Source: Actinomycetota bacterium (lineage in GTDB: Bacteria > Actinomycetota > Humimicrobiia > Humimicrobiales > Humimicrobiaceae). From it: a stretch of DNA of 14,800 nt. Below, in pieces: positions 7,208 through 14,462 of this stretch (position 1 is its first letter; the number at the start of each line of letters is the position of its first letter). The translations under genes were made by a program, and so were the position numbers. Where the stretch lies: positions 1 through 14,800 of the forward strand of contig JAGYMN010000025.1 in the NCBI GenBank assembly GCA_018400395.1, written 5' to 3'. The notes below the pieces were generated by a model that was not told the DNA's origin, searched no databases, and saw only the letters and a program-made list of their open reading frames with translations.

Positions 7208-8410
7208 TTATCCGAAGTGGTCTTTTGCTGTTTTAAGGTCTTCCCCATCTTCATATTCTGGGATATTACAAACTCTTCCCTTCCAGTTAACCCCCGTAGC
7301 AAACTTAAATTGAAAAATAGAATTCACTGCAATAGATACTATGTAAATAATTGAAAGCGGGTGAAGGAATACATCTATCACTTTCATCTTGAACCTGAAA
7401 GCAAGGATTATTCTCGTTATCATTATAAATATTATCTGAACTATAATAATATTAATAAATACATGGGGCCAGGAAAATAGTATTGAAAGCAGCAGCATAA
7501 TAAATGGCATAAGGTACACTGCTATAACAAAAACAATGGCTGCCGACATCATTGAAATACTGAAATCAAATGCAGGGAACAATACCTTTGAATAACCGCG
7601 TATTACTTCTCTGAAGTTATGATACATCCTGCAGTAAAGGTTGTTTCTACCATCAAATATCATAAACCTGTAGCCTGCGCTCTTTACTTTTTTTGAAATA
7701 ATAACATCTTCAAGTATTTTGCTTTTTACCGATCTGTGTCCCCCTATTGCTTTATATATTTCTTTTTTAAAAAGCATAAATTGTCCAATGGCTGTGCAGA
7801 AAAGAGCACTTTTTGATTTTCTTATAAGGAAAAGAGGTAAAAATCCAAGAATCATGAAACTTCCAAATGGTACTGCCATCCTTTCATGAATACTTACTGT
7901 TATCTGCTTGGCAAATACAGAAAGTGCATCCACCCTGTATTTTAAGAGACACGCAATAGAAGAAGATATTGAATTAGGAAAGTGTAGAGTATCTGCATCT
8001 ACAAATACCAGGTAATCACCTCTGGCATATTCTGAAAGCTGATAACATGCAAAGGATTTACCCAGCCAGCCTTCAGGCAGCGGTTTGCCGTGATAAAGCT
8101 TTATGCGCTTATCCTTTTTAGATAACTCATCCACTATCTCTGCGGTCCCGTCAGTGGAATTATCATCAAGAACCAGTATTTCAAGATTAGGATAATCCTG
8201 CCTGAGCAGTGAGTTAATACATCTCCTAATATTACTATCTTCATTCCGTGCAGGAATAAGTACGGATACGAGGGGCTTTTTCTTTAAAAAACTTTCAGGA
8301 AGGACACAAACAGAAGTATCTTTAAAAAGAAGATTGTTTATAATGAAGTTCAACATCAAAAAAAATAAAATTCCAGCCACTATATACTGGTATAGTAAAA
8401 ATATACTCAT
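7208..8410 (-). CDS. CrtQ-like membrane glycosyltransferase, family GT2 (second copy)
   Basis: Encodes 400 residues of a membrane GT2 enzyme built like the + strand CrtQ homologue at 939-2051. In order: an N-terminal membrane helix (about 5-27); SVLIPARNED (49-58); DDNSTDGT (82-89); LPEGWLGKSFACYQ (111-124); metal-binding DAD (138-140); LEDVIISKK with the catalytic ED (234-235); GYSKVLF; and several C-terminal helices. The GW.GKS.ACY block and the position of every catalytic motif match the other copy, so the two are paralogues. The acceptor is likely a polyisoprenoid lipid (carotenoid or hopanoid-like), but no acyltransferase partner accompanies it here. AGGA lies about 5 bases before the ATG. 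It sits 62 bases after the thioesterase gene on the same strand and may share its transcript. Confidence 0.78.
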   Translation of the reverse strand: MSIFLLYQYIVAGILFFLMLNFIINNLLFKDTSVCVLPESFLKKKPLVSVLIPARNEDSNIRRCINSLLRQDYPNLEILVLDDNSTDGTAEIVDELSKKDKRIKLYHGKPLPEGWLGKSFACYQLSEYARGDYLVFVDADTLHFPNSISSSIACLLKYRVDALSVFAKQITVSIHERMAVPFGSFMILGFLPLFLIRKSKSALFCTAIGQFMLFKKEIYKAIGGHRSVKSKILEDVIISKKVKSAGYRFMIFDGRNNLYCRMYHNFREVIRGYSKVLFPAFDFSISMMSAAIVFVIAVYLMPFIMLLLSILFSWPHVFINIIIVQIIFIMITRIILAFRFKMKVIDVFLHPLSIIYIVSIAVNSIFQFKFATGVNWKGRVCNIPEYEDGEDLKTAKDHFG

Positions 8411-8472
8411 TTTTTCCTGCCTGTTGGATATTTATTGCTATTATAACATTTATTAATAATATTATTGTATTA

Positions 8473-8874
8473 TTACTTATTTAATTTTTTATTTGCGTTT
8501 TTCCTGAATCTATCAACTTCTACAATATATCTCTTATGTGTGCCATCCCCAATCTTTTCAATTTCATCAAAAGCCTGCACTTTGAAAAAAAGCTTTTTAC
8601 CTTTCACTTTTGTAAGTTCAGCTATCGCAGTGATTTCCATCCCTTCAGGCGTAGGAGAAGTATGTTTTATGCTGAGCTCCATCCCTACTGTTGCATAACC
8701 CTCAGGAAGATTTTTATCAACAGCATTCACAGCAGCATTTTCCATCAGGCCTACCATCGCGGGGGTACCTAACGTGTCTATGCTTCCACTCCCAAATCTA
8801 ATGGCAATGTTATCCCCGGTCACCCGACTTTTTGCTTTGCCGTGCATCGGAATCTTAAGATTGAAATCATTCAT
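8473..8874 (-). CDS. FlK-like hotdog-fold acyl-CoA thioesterase
   Basis: Encodes a 133-residue single-domain hotdog thioesterase close to fluoroacetyl-CoA thioesterase FlK. The FlK catalytic triad Thr42-Glu50-His76 is matched by T37, E45 and H71 with identical spacings of 8 and 26 residues, in TLGTPAMVGLMENAA and ELSIKHTSPTP. The family is widespread, and most members hydrolyse ordinary short acyl-CoAs; fluoroacetate specificity should not be assumed. It is cytoplasmic, with no signal peptide. AAGG six bases before the ATG at 8874 fixes the start. Downstream on the same strand is the CrtQ-like glycosyltransferase, so a link to lipid or isoprenoid metabolism is possible but unproved. It is divergent from the nitroreductase gene, with about 165 bases between the two starts. 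Confidence 0.82.
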   Translation of the reverse strand: MNDFNLKIPMHGKAKSRVTGDNIAIRFGSGSIDTLGTPAMVGLMENAAVNAVDKNLPEGYATVGMELSIKHTSPTPEGMEITAIAELTKVKGKKLFFKVQAFDEIEKIGDGTHKRYIVEVDRFRKNANKKLNK

Positions 8875-8934
8875 TTTTCACCTTGTTTGTTTTCTAGACG
8901 AAAATTTTTTAATTTTTCTTCTTTTTTTAATTCT

Positions 8935-8963
8935 ATTTTAAAATTTTACCTTAAGACAGGCAA
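8935..8963 (-). promoter_or_regulatory. Possible promoter of the thioesterase gene
   Basis: On the - strand TTGCCT (8963-8958) and TAAAAT (8940-8935) are 17 bases apart, giving a leader of about 55 bases before the ATG at 8874. Each box departs from consensus and the surrounding DNA is very AT-rich, so this is tentative. Confidence 0.35.
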
Positions 8964-8970
8964 ACTATAT

Positions 8971-8976
8971 TATAAT
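8971..8976 (+). promoter_or_regulatory. Possible -10 box for the nitroreductase gene
   Basis: A perfect TATAAT lies 63 bases before the ATG at 9039. The sequence 17 bases upstream (ACCTTA) is a poor -35. If used, it forms a divergent promoter pair with the thioesterase promoter, whose -35 lies only 7 bases away. Confidence 0.35.
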
Positions 8977-9038
8977 TTTCATTGAAGGCGAGTATAATTT
9001 TAATAGATAGGTTACCTTCACTCTTCAGGTATATTATT

Positions 9039-9782
9039 ATGAAGCCTGGTAAAAAAATTATATTCATATTTTTTATATCTATTCTAATTCTTTCTATGCT
9101 TCCGTTCACTTCCTGCAGAGCTGCAAAACAGGCAATATCATATATAAGGTATAGTATTTTTAAAAAAATTAATACGGAAGTGGATATTTTGTATATAGAA
9201 GAAGAGATTGCTCTTCCCGAACCTGTTACTGAAAGCAATTTTTCTCTAGAAGAAGCGCTTGAACAGAGACGGTCTATTAGAGATTTTTCTGAAATCGATC
9301 TTGAATTGGATAAAATCTCCCAGCTTCTATGGGCTGGTCAGGGAATTACACAAGAAATTTCTGGTTATAGAGCTTCTCCTTCAGCCGGAGCTTTATATCC
9401 ACTGGATTTGTTTTTAATAAAAGAAGACGGAGCATATCATTACCGGCCAGCTGGTCACAGGCTGGAAAAACTTACCCGGGACGACCTCAGAAAAAAACTT
9501 TCTGAATATTGCCTGGACCAGAGCTTTGTCTCGGAAGCACCGGTAAGTATCATAATTACTGCAGTATATGAAAGGACTACCGCCAGATATGGGGAAAGAG
9601 GGATAAGATACGTGCATATGGAAGCAGGACATTCCTGCCAGAACATACTTCTTCAGGCAGCGGCACTGGGTCTTGGTGCTGTTCCGGTAGGAGCATTTTA
9701 TGATGATTCCATTAAGAAACTTTTAGATCTACCCTCATGCTATATGGTGCTCTATGTAATACCGGTGGGATACCCGGAGTAA
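9039..9782 (+). CDS. SagB-type nitroreductase-fold oxidoreductase, probable lipoprotein
   Basis: Encodes a 247-residue FMN-dependent oxidoreductase of the SagB/ThcOx branch of the nitroreductase family. From the ATG at 9039 the protein starts MKPGKK, then a hydrophobic stretch ending PFTSC at residue 26, a slightly non-standard lipobox. It would be exported and lipid-anchored outside the membrane, which is unusual for this fold. Domain markers: LEEALEQRRSIRDFS (FMN phosphate contacts); YRASPSAGALYPLDLFLI; EAPVSIIITA; and EAGHSCQNILLQAAALGLG, then VPVGAF. An earlier in-frame TTG at 8982 would add 19 residues and hide the signal peptide, so I reject it. AGG sits about 9 bases before the chosen ATG. 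No precursor peptide, cyclodehydratase or YcaO gene is nearby, so an azole-peptide role is unlikely. The transporter gene starts 4 bases after its stop. Confidence 0.85.
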   Translation: MKPGKKIIFIFFISILILSMLPFTSCRAAKQAISYIRYSIFKKINTEVDILYIEEEIALPEPVTESNFSLEEALEQRRSIRDFSEIDLELDKISQLLWAGQGITQEISGYRASPSAGALYPLDLFLIKEDGAYHYRPAGHRLEKLTRDDLRKKLSEYCLDQSFVSEAPVSIIITAVYERTTARYGERGIRYVHMEAGHSCQNILLQAAALGLGAVPVGAFYDDSIKKLLDLPSCYMVLYVIPVGYPE

Positions 9783-9786
9783 CTGA

Positions 9787-10572
9787 ATGAATATTAAAGA
9801 CATCAGGGAAAAAGTAAAGGTATTATTCAGAATCTCTGTAATTTCCTGGGCATTATATGATCTGGCAAATACCTCTTTTGCAGTAATAATAATTACTGTT
9901 GTTTTTCCTGTATATTTTACCAATATAATAATAACTCCGGGGCTCTACCCCCATAACTTTGGCGATTTGATGTGGGGTATTGCCGTAGGCGTATCCATGG
10001 CCGTTACAGCAGTACTTGCTCATGTTTTCGGAGCGATAGCAGATAATTCAAGGTCAAAAAACAAGTTCTTAATAGTTCTTACCCTTATCTGTATATTTTT
10101 TACGGCCCTGCTTTTTTTTCTAAAAGAAGGAATGGTGGCAGCAGCAGTAACACTATTTATTTTTACAAATATTTTTTATCAGACCTCTATGATGTTTTAT
10201 AATTCTTTTTTAACACAGCTTTCCACCAGAAAAACAATAGGAATAGTATCGGGTTTTGGATTTGCCCTCGGCTATATCGGAGGTTTATTGATACTGATTA
10301 TAGTAATTCCATTTATAAGAGGGGGATTACAGCAGGATAACATTTTTAATATAAGAATCACATTTCTGGTAACCTCCTTTTTCTTTCTTGTATTTTCCAT
10401 CCCGTCTTTTATAATCTTAAGGGATATACCGGCAGTAACTATTACAAAAAAAGGGATTTCCTATATTATCTACGGGTTCAGAAAATTTTCAGCCACTGTC
10501 AGGAATATTAAAGCATACCCTGATCTTAGCAGGTTTCTCATCGGTCAGGAAAACTACCATATAAAAATTTAG
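9787..10572 (+). pseudogene. Truncated UMF1/Atg22-like major facilitator transporter
   Basis: Encodes 261 residues matching the N-terminal part of UMF1-family (Atg22-like) MFS transporters, which are usually about 420 residues with 12 helices. The family opening is intact: SWALYDLANTSFAVIIITVVFPVYF, then GAIADNSRSKNKFL and SGFGFALGYIGGLL. About six helices are present. After the loop PDLSRFLIG the expected next helix (typically .YFLYNDG..) is replaced by QENYHIKI and a stop. None of the remaining helices can be found in the 98 bases before the convergent glutamate synthase operon. GGAG 7 bases before the ATG, and the 4-base gap to the nitroreductase gene, suggest the two were once translated together. 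It is most likely a broken gene left by a deletion or rearrangement; a functional half-transporter is improbable. Confidence 0.75.
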
Positions 10573-10670
10573 TATATTAAAAATATTTAACATCAATGAC
10601 AAAATATTACGAAATTAACAGGTGCCCCGGTATATAGTTTAATTCAAATAATAAAGGCCTATCAATAAAA

Positions 10671-11459
10671 CTAATAAGTATACAATTTTTTATAAGGTCT
10701 GTGGGAGAATGGAATGAGCTTGATAAAGTCTTCAACTTTTATGCTGCTGGCATCAGCCGAAAAAAAATTGCAGTAATTTCCGATATATTCATATAGTATA
10801 TCAATATCAGACCCTTTCGGTTCATCTATTATTACATCTCTTCCCAGTTTATATTCCTCTACTTTCCCCCTTATATAGATTGTCCCCCCATGCATTCCGG
10901 ACCCAATATGATATCCTGCCCTATTAGTACCGGTACCGAAAACTTTATCTACCCCTTTCCGGCGAAGGCTCAGCAGTATTATAATTCCTCCTGCCATATA
11001 TTCCCCCAGATAATCTCCAGCACTTCCACCTATTATTATAACCGGTGTCTTTTTTTTATATGCTTTCATATGTATTCCGCATCTAAATCCTGCGCTTCCC
11101 TCAATATATATTTCTCCACCCCTCATGGAATATCCTACAATATCTCCCGTATCACCATGGATTATCACTTTCCCTGAGTTCATGGTATTCCCTATGCCAT
11201 CCTGTCCATTTTCAAAAACTTCAATAATAGGCCCGTCCATAAAAGCAGCCAGATCATTTCCTGGAACACCTTCTATGCTTATTTTATGATCACCTTTTAG
11301 CCCGCAACCGATATATCTCTGACCACACACGTTCTTCAGTAAAATTTCCATGCCAGCATATCTATTCCCTGAATCACTGCTGGATAGGCCCAGTATCTTC
11401 CTGATATGCCCGTTTAACTCCCTGTATCCAAGCCCCTTTGAGTCTATTAATTCCTTCAT
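10671..11459 (-). CDS. Glutamate synthase, GXGXG (GltB domain 3) subunit
   Basis: Encodes a 262-residue protein equal to the C-terminal beta-helix domain of the glutamate synthase large subunit, made as a separate polypeptide as in archaeal-type enzymes. Repeated glycine-turn units typical of the domain are visible: GNTMNSGKVIIHGDTGDIVG, MRGGEIYIEGSAGFRCG, IIIGGSAGDYLGEYMAGG and GSGMHGGTIYIRG. The domain is structural, holding the amidotransferase and FMN domains so that ammonia can pass between them. I chose ATG at 11459 because AGAAGGGA ends six bases upstream; the in-frame TTG at 11465 is too close to that site. It is the last gene of the operon, 95 bases after the synthase gene, a looser gap than the 27 bases between the first two. 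No gltD-type NADPH subunit follows; the next gene is on the other strand. Confidence 0.9.
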   Translation of the reverse strand: MKELIDSKGLGYRELNGHIRKILGLSSSDSGNRYAGMEILLKNVCGQRYIGCGLKGDHKISIEGVPGNDLAAFMDGPIIEVFENGQDGIGNTMNSGKVIIHGDTGDIVGYSMRGGEIYIEGSAGFRCGIHMKAYKKKTPVIIIGGSAGDYLGEYMAGGIIILLSLRRKGVDKVFGTGTNRAGYHIGSGMHGGTIYIRGKVEEYKLGRDVIIDEPKGSDIDILYEYIGNYCNFFSADASSIKVEDFIKLIPFSHRPYKKLYTY

Positions 11460-11554
11460 ATCCAATCCCTTCTCTGGAAATCAGATGATTTTTAAAATCC
11501 CCTAAAACAGAAATGCCTGCCTTTTATTTTTATATGCACTTTTATTCGATGTGA

Positions 11555-13078
11555 TTAAGTCTCTCCAGCATGTTTTATTCCCAGAATTAAAAGTTCCCTG
11601 TCGTTAAGGTTTATACCCCTCAAATGTTCCCTGTTTCCCCTCAGGCTTTCAATAGCATTAATGCCCGCACCTCCAAGCATTTCCTTTAGCTCAAGGGACC
11701 ATGCCCTTAAAAGGTTCAGAAGCCTCCTGGTTCCTGTTTCAGGATTTAGCCTGCCAGTAAGATATGGATCCTGGGTGGCAATTCCCCAATTGCATTTACC
11801 TGTATAGCATTTCTGGCATAGATGACATCCCAGTGCAATAAGGGCAGCTGTACCTATGCATACAGCATCTGCACCCAGTGCTATTGCCTTTATCACATCG
11901 GCACTTGACCTAATACTACCTGCTGCCAGTATTGAAACATCCTGTCTTATTCCTTCATCCCTCAGCCTTTCATCAACAGAAGCTATTGCAAGTTCTATAG
12001 GGATACCCACGTTGTCCCTTATTACAAGGGGTGCAGCACCTGTGCCTCCCCTGAAGCCGTCTATGGTTATAAAATCTGCACCTGCCCTGGCGATGCCACT
12101 CGCTACCGGTGCTATATTATGTACAGCTGCAACTTTTACACCTACCGGTTTTTGCCACTCTGTTGCTTCCTTTATGGCATGTATCAGCTGTGCAAGATCT
12201 TCTATAGAGTATATATCATGATGTGGAGCTGGAGATATGGCATCTGTACCCTGTGGGATCATCCTTGTATTTGAAATATCACCCGTTACCTTCCCACCGG
12301 GAAGATGCCCTCCAATACCCGGTTTGGCCCCCTGACCGATCTTTATCTCTATAGCAGCTCCCATATTAAGATAATCTACATCAACTCCAAATCTTCCCGA
12401 AGCCACCTGCACTATTGCATTGTCTGCATATTGATACAGGTCCTTGTGAAGGCCCCCCTCTCCTGTGTTAAAGTACGTCCCAAATTCTGATGCAGCAGCT
12501 GCAAGACATTTACATGCATTATAACTTATTGAACCATATGACATTGCAGAAAATATTATTGGTGTTGAAAGCTCAAGTTGCGGAAAAACTTCTGTTTTAA
12601 GCTTTATATTTCCAACCTCTCCATCATCTTCAAACTCTATCTTCAGATCTTTTCTACCAATAAAAGTCTTTATTTCCATAGGCTCCCTTAGAGGATCTAT
12701 TGAAGGATTTGTTACCTGAGATGCATTAAATAATATATGATCCCAGTATACTGGGTAGGATTTATCTGAACCCATCCCTGTTAGTACGACTCCTCCGGTA
12801 TCAGCCTGTTTATAGATATTTCTTATATGATTTGCTGACCAGTTAGCATTTGTTTTAAATTGAGCCTTCCTTTCACTTATTTTTAATGCTCCTGTCGGGC
12901 ACATGCTTTCACATCTATGACATCCGATACATTTCTTGCTGTCACTAATTATTGTATCTTTGTCAATATTATATTCATGTACACCATTTGCACATTGCTT
13001 TATGCATATCCTGCAGGATATGCATTTTGTCGGATCCCTTTCTATTTCAAATTCAGATTCTGTTAATTTTAATGCCAT
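11555..13078 (-). CDS. Glutamate synthase, ferredoxin plus FMN-binding synthase (GltB domain 2) subunit
   Basis: Encodes 507 residues: an N-terminal 2[4Fe-4S] ferredoxin module (C19/C22/C25/C29 and C50/C53/C56/C60) joined to the FMN-dependent synthase barrel. It converts 2-oxoglutarate plus ammonia, channelled from the amidotransferase subunit, to glutamate in the cytoplasm. Barrel markers: GEGGLHKDLYQYADNAIVQV; IKIGQGAKPGIGGHLPGGKV; VKVAAVHNIAPVASGIA; and DFITIDGFRGGTGAAP. The 3Fe-4S motif is GCHLCQKCYTGKCNWGIATQ. It keeps the C-x5-C-x4-C spacing but has an additional cysteine inside, and NW where most enzymes have PV. AGGAGG five bases before the ATG gives a firm start. With no NADPH subunit encoded nearby, electrons probably come from ferredoxin through the N-terminal clusters (inference). 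Confidence 0.93.
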   Translation of the reverse strand: MALKLTESEFEIERDPTKCISCRICIKQCANGVHEYNIDKDTIISDSKKCIGCHRCESMCPTGALKISERKAQFKTNANWSANHIRNIYKQADTGGVVLTGMGSDKSYPVYWDHILFNASQVTNPSIDPLREPMEIKTFIGRKDLKIEFEDDGEVGNIKLKTEVFPQLELSTPIIFSAMSYGSISYNACKCLAAAASEFGTYFNTGEGGLHKDLYQYADNAIVQVASGRFGVDVDYLNMGAAIEIKIGQGAKPGIGGHLPGGKVTGDISNTRMIPQGTDAISPAPHHDIYSIEDLAQLIHAIKEATEWQKPVGVKVAAVHNIAPVASGIARAGADFITIDGFRGGTGAAPLVIRDNVGIPIELAIASVDERLRDEGIRQDVSILAAGSIRSSADVIKAIALGADAVCIGTAALIALGCHLCQKCYTGKCNWGIATQDPYLTGRLNPETGTRRLLNLLRAWSLELKEMLGGAGINAIESLRGNREHLRGINLNDRELLILGIKHAGET

Positions 13079-13105
13079 TGCTGCCTCCTGGATTATAAAA
13101 AATAA

Positions 13106-14353
13106 TCACATCCGATTTAGGATATCCTCAACTATTTTTTCTTTATGATCTATTGCTGAATTCTTATTAAGCCTTCCTATTACAGGCTCCCCTCCACCAG
13201 GGTGCCATACAATATCAGGATGAGGACAGATAAGTTTTATTGGAGCCTCCTCACTTGAAATAAATAAAAAGTCACTCTTTTTAGCAGCTACAAGAGGCCT
13301 TAGCTTGCATCTGTCATTAAGGGCATACATATATTCATTTGTAGCAGTGATTATGCTGAAAGGTCCATTTATGAGTGCTCCCCCATACAATATTCTTAAT
13401 ATCTTTGCGAGTTTCATTTCATCTTCAGACATTCTCTCTATTTCGTCCCATAATGGTGGGGAAAGTATGAGATGTAAGATCCCGGGATCTATATTTTGTT
13501 TCCTGACAATTAAGTCAAAAAGGTATGTAATTACTTCTGTGTCAGTAGATAGTACACATTTATAGCCAAATCCGCTTACAAATCTCCTATTAGTTCCGTA
13601 AGATGAGATCTCACCATTATGTACAACAGACCAGTTTAGTAATCCAAAAGGATGGGATCCTCCCCACCATCCAATAGTATTCGTAGGAAATCTTCCATGG
13701 GAAATCCATAAATGCCCCCTATAGGTCTCAAGTTTAAAAAAGTTTCCTATATCCTCAGGAAAGCCTACTCCCTTAAATATACCCATATTCTTACCACTTG
13801 ATATTATATAAGAACCATTGTGTCCTGAATTGACCTCCATAACAAAGCTTACAATAAAATCTTCTTCCATAATTTTAAATCTTTCATTATCATTAAGTAT
13901 TTTCTGATAAGTATTTGCTTTAATAGAGTGTCTGCCGCTGGTGATTGAATATGCAAAGTCTGCAGGTTTTAAGAAATACCTGTATATCATCGGGGGATTT
14001 TCAATACCTTTTACTTCCCTTGTAGGAATTTCCTCGCTAAATAATATCCTGAAATTACTGCTTAATTTCTCCTCGGTAAGGCATCTGGCTTCAGGACCAT
14101 CATATATTATATGAAAAGCCCAGTCATCCTTGTACTGTGGGTAAATTCCATATCCTGCAAATCCCCCGCCAAGGCCATTAGATCTTTCATGCATAAGTGC
14201 AATACCATCAATTACCTGGCTTCCGTTAAATCTTCCGCCTGACTGATCCATCATACCAAATATAGCACAGCCTGAAGGTATCCTGTATCTTGAAAAATAC
14301 TCCTGGCTGTACCTATTTGATTCCTGCCTTAATCTTATACTTCCAAATTCCAT
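13106..14353 (-). CDS. Glutamate synthase, class II glutamine amidotransferase (GltB domain 1) subunit
   Basis: Encodes 415 residues releasing ammonia from glutamine for the synthase subunit. The nucleophile is C29 in PSGCAIFGMMD, so a 28-residue leader must be removed to expose it, as with the propeptides of bacterial GltB. Other glutaminase signatures are intact: LWISHGRFPTNT (substrate arginine), VVHNGEISSYG, and STDTEVITYLFDL. The last 80 residues (NEYMYALNDRCKLRPLV, FISSEEAP) match the end of the domain. GGGGA lies 14 bases before the ATG, rather far, so translation may be weak or the start slightly off; no other in-frame ATG precedes it. It is the first gene of the operon, 27 bases before the synthase gene, and is preceded by a terminator-antiterminator leader. 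Confidence 0.9.
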   Translation of the reverse strand: MEFGSIRLRQESNRYSQEYFSRYRIPSGCAIFGMMDQSGGRFNGSQVIDGIALMHERSNGLGGGFAGYGIYPQYKDDWAFHIIYDGPEARCLTEEKLSSNFRILFSEEIPTREVKGIENPPMIYRYFLKPADFAYSITSGRHSIKANTYQKILNDNERFKIMEEDFIVSFVMEVNSGHNGSYIISSGKNMGIFKGVGFPEDIGNFFKLETYRGHLWISHGRFPTNTIGWWGGSHPFGLLNWSVVHNGEISSYGTNRRFVSGFGYKCVLSTDTEVITYLFDLIVRKQNIDPGILHLILSPPLWDEIERMSEDEMKLAKILRILYGGALINGPFSIITATNEYMYALNDRCKLRPLVAAKKSDFLFISSEEAPIKLICPHPDIVWHPGGGEPVIGRLNKNSAIDHKEKIVEDILNRM

Positions 14354-14376
14354 TCAAAACACCATATTCCCCAAAT

Positions 14377-14417
14377 AAAAAACCTTCTTAAAACATCTCT
14401 GTTATGCTTTAAGAAGG
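14377..14417 (-). terminator. Intrinsic terminator in the leader of the glutamate synthase operon
   Basis: On the - strand the arms CCTTCTTAAAGCAT (14417-14404) and ATGTTTTAAGAAGG (14396-14383) form a 14-bp stem with one G-U pair and the 7-base loop AACAGAG. TTTTTT (14382-14377) follows. It ends 23 bases before the first gene, so it must be overridden for expression. Its 5' arm shares CCTTC (14417-14413) with the second ANTAR hairpin, making the two folds mutually exclusive. Confidence 0.88.
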
Positions 14418-14457
14418 CCTCTTTACCTTCATTATTCCCGGCATTTCCTTATGCCGG
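14413..14457 (-). promoter_or_regulatory. Tandem hexaloop hairpins, probable ANTAR-protein antitermination site
   Basis: Hairpin 1 (14457-14438) has a perfect 7-bp stem, CCGGCAT/ATGCCGG, around the loop AAGGAA. Hairpin 2 (14430-14413) has a 6-bp stem, GAAGGT/GCCTTC with a closing U-G pair, around the loop AAAGAG. Seven bases separate them. Both loops are six bases with A at position 1 and G at position 4, the recognition rule for ANTAR-domain regulators such as EutV, NasR and AmiR. Hairpin 2 takes the 3' arm bases CCTTC needed by the terminator, so a bound ANTAR dimer should permit read-through. The trigger is probably nitrogen status, judging by the target genes. No ANTAR gene is in the window. 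Confidence 0.82.
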
Positions 14458-14462
14458 TTTAT

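Noticed and set aside
7122..7313. Small + strand frame between two - strand genes
   Set aside because: Overlaps the end of the glycosyltransferase gene, has no ribosome site, and its residues look random.
8473..8874. Fluoroacetate-resistance gene
   Set aside because: The triad matches FlK, but the same triad occurs in many ordinary acyl-CoA thioesterases and no fluorometabolite genes are present.
8982..9038. TTG start adding 19 residues to the nitroreductase
   Set aside because: The ATG at 9039 gives a proper signal peptide; the extension has no ribosome site and would bury it.
9039..10572. Azole-modified peptide (SagB) biosynthetic cluster with exporter
   Set aside because: No precursor peptide or cyclodehydratase/YcaO gene is nearby, and the adjacent transporter is a truncated UMF1 protein, not a peptide exporter.
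11460..11465. TTG start for the GXGXG subunit
   Set aside because: It abuts the ribosome site; the ATG six bases later has correct spacing.
11856..12221. Long + strand frame inside the glutamate synthase gene
   Set aside because: Antisense shadow of a well-conserved coding region, with no ribosome site or family resemblance.
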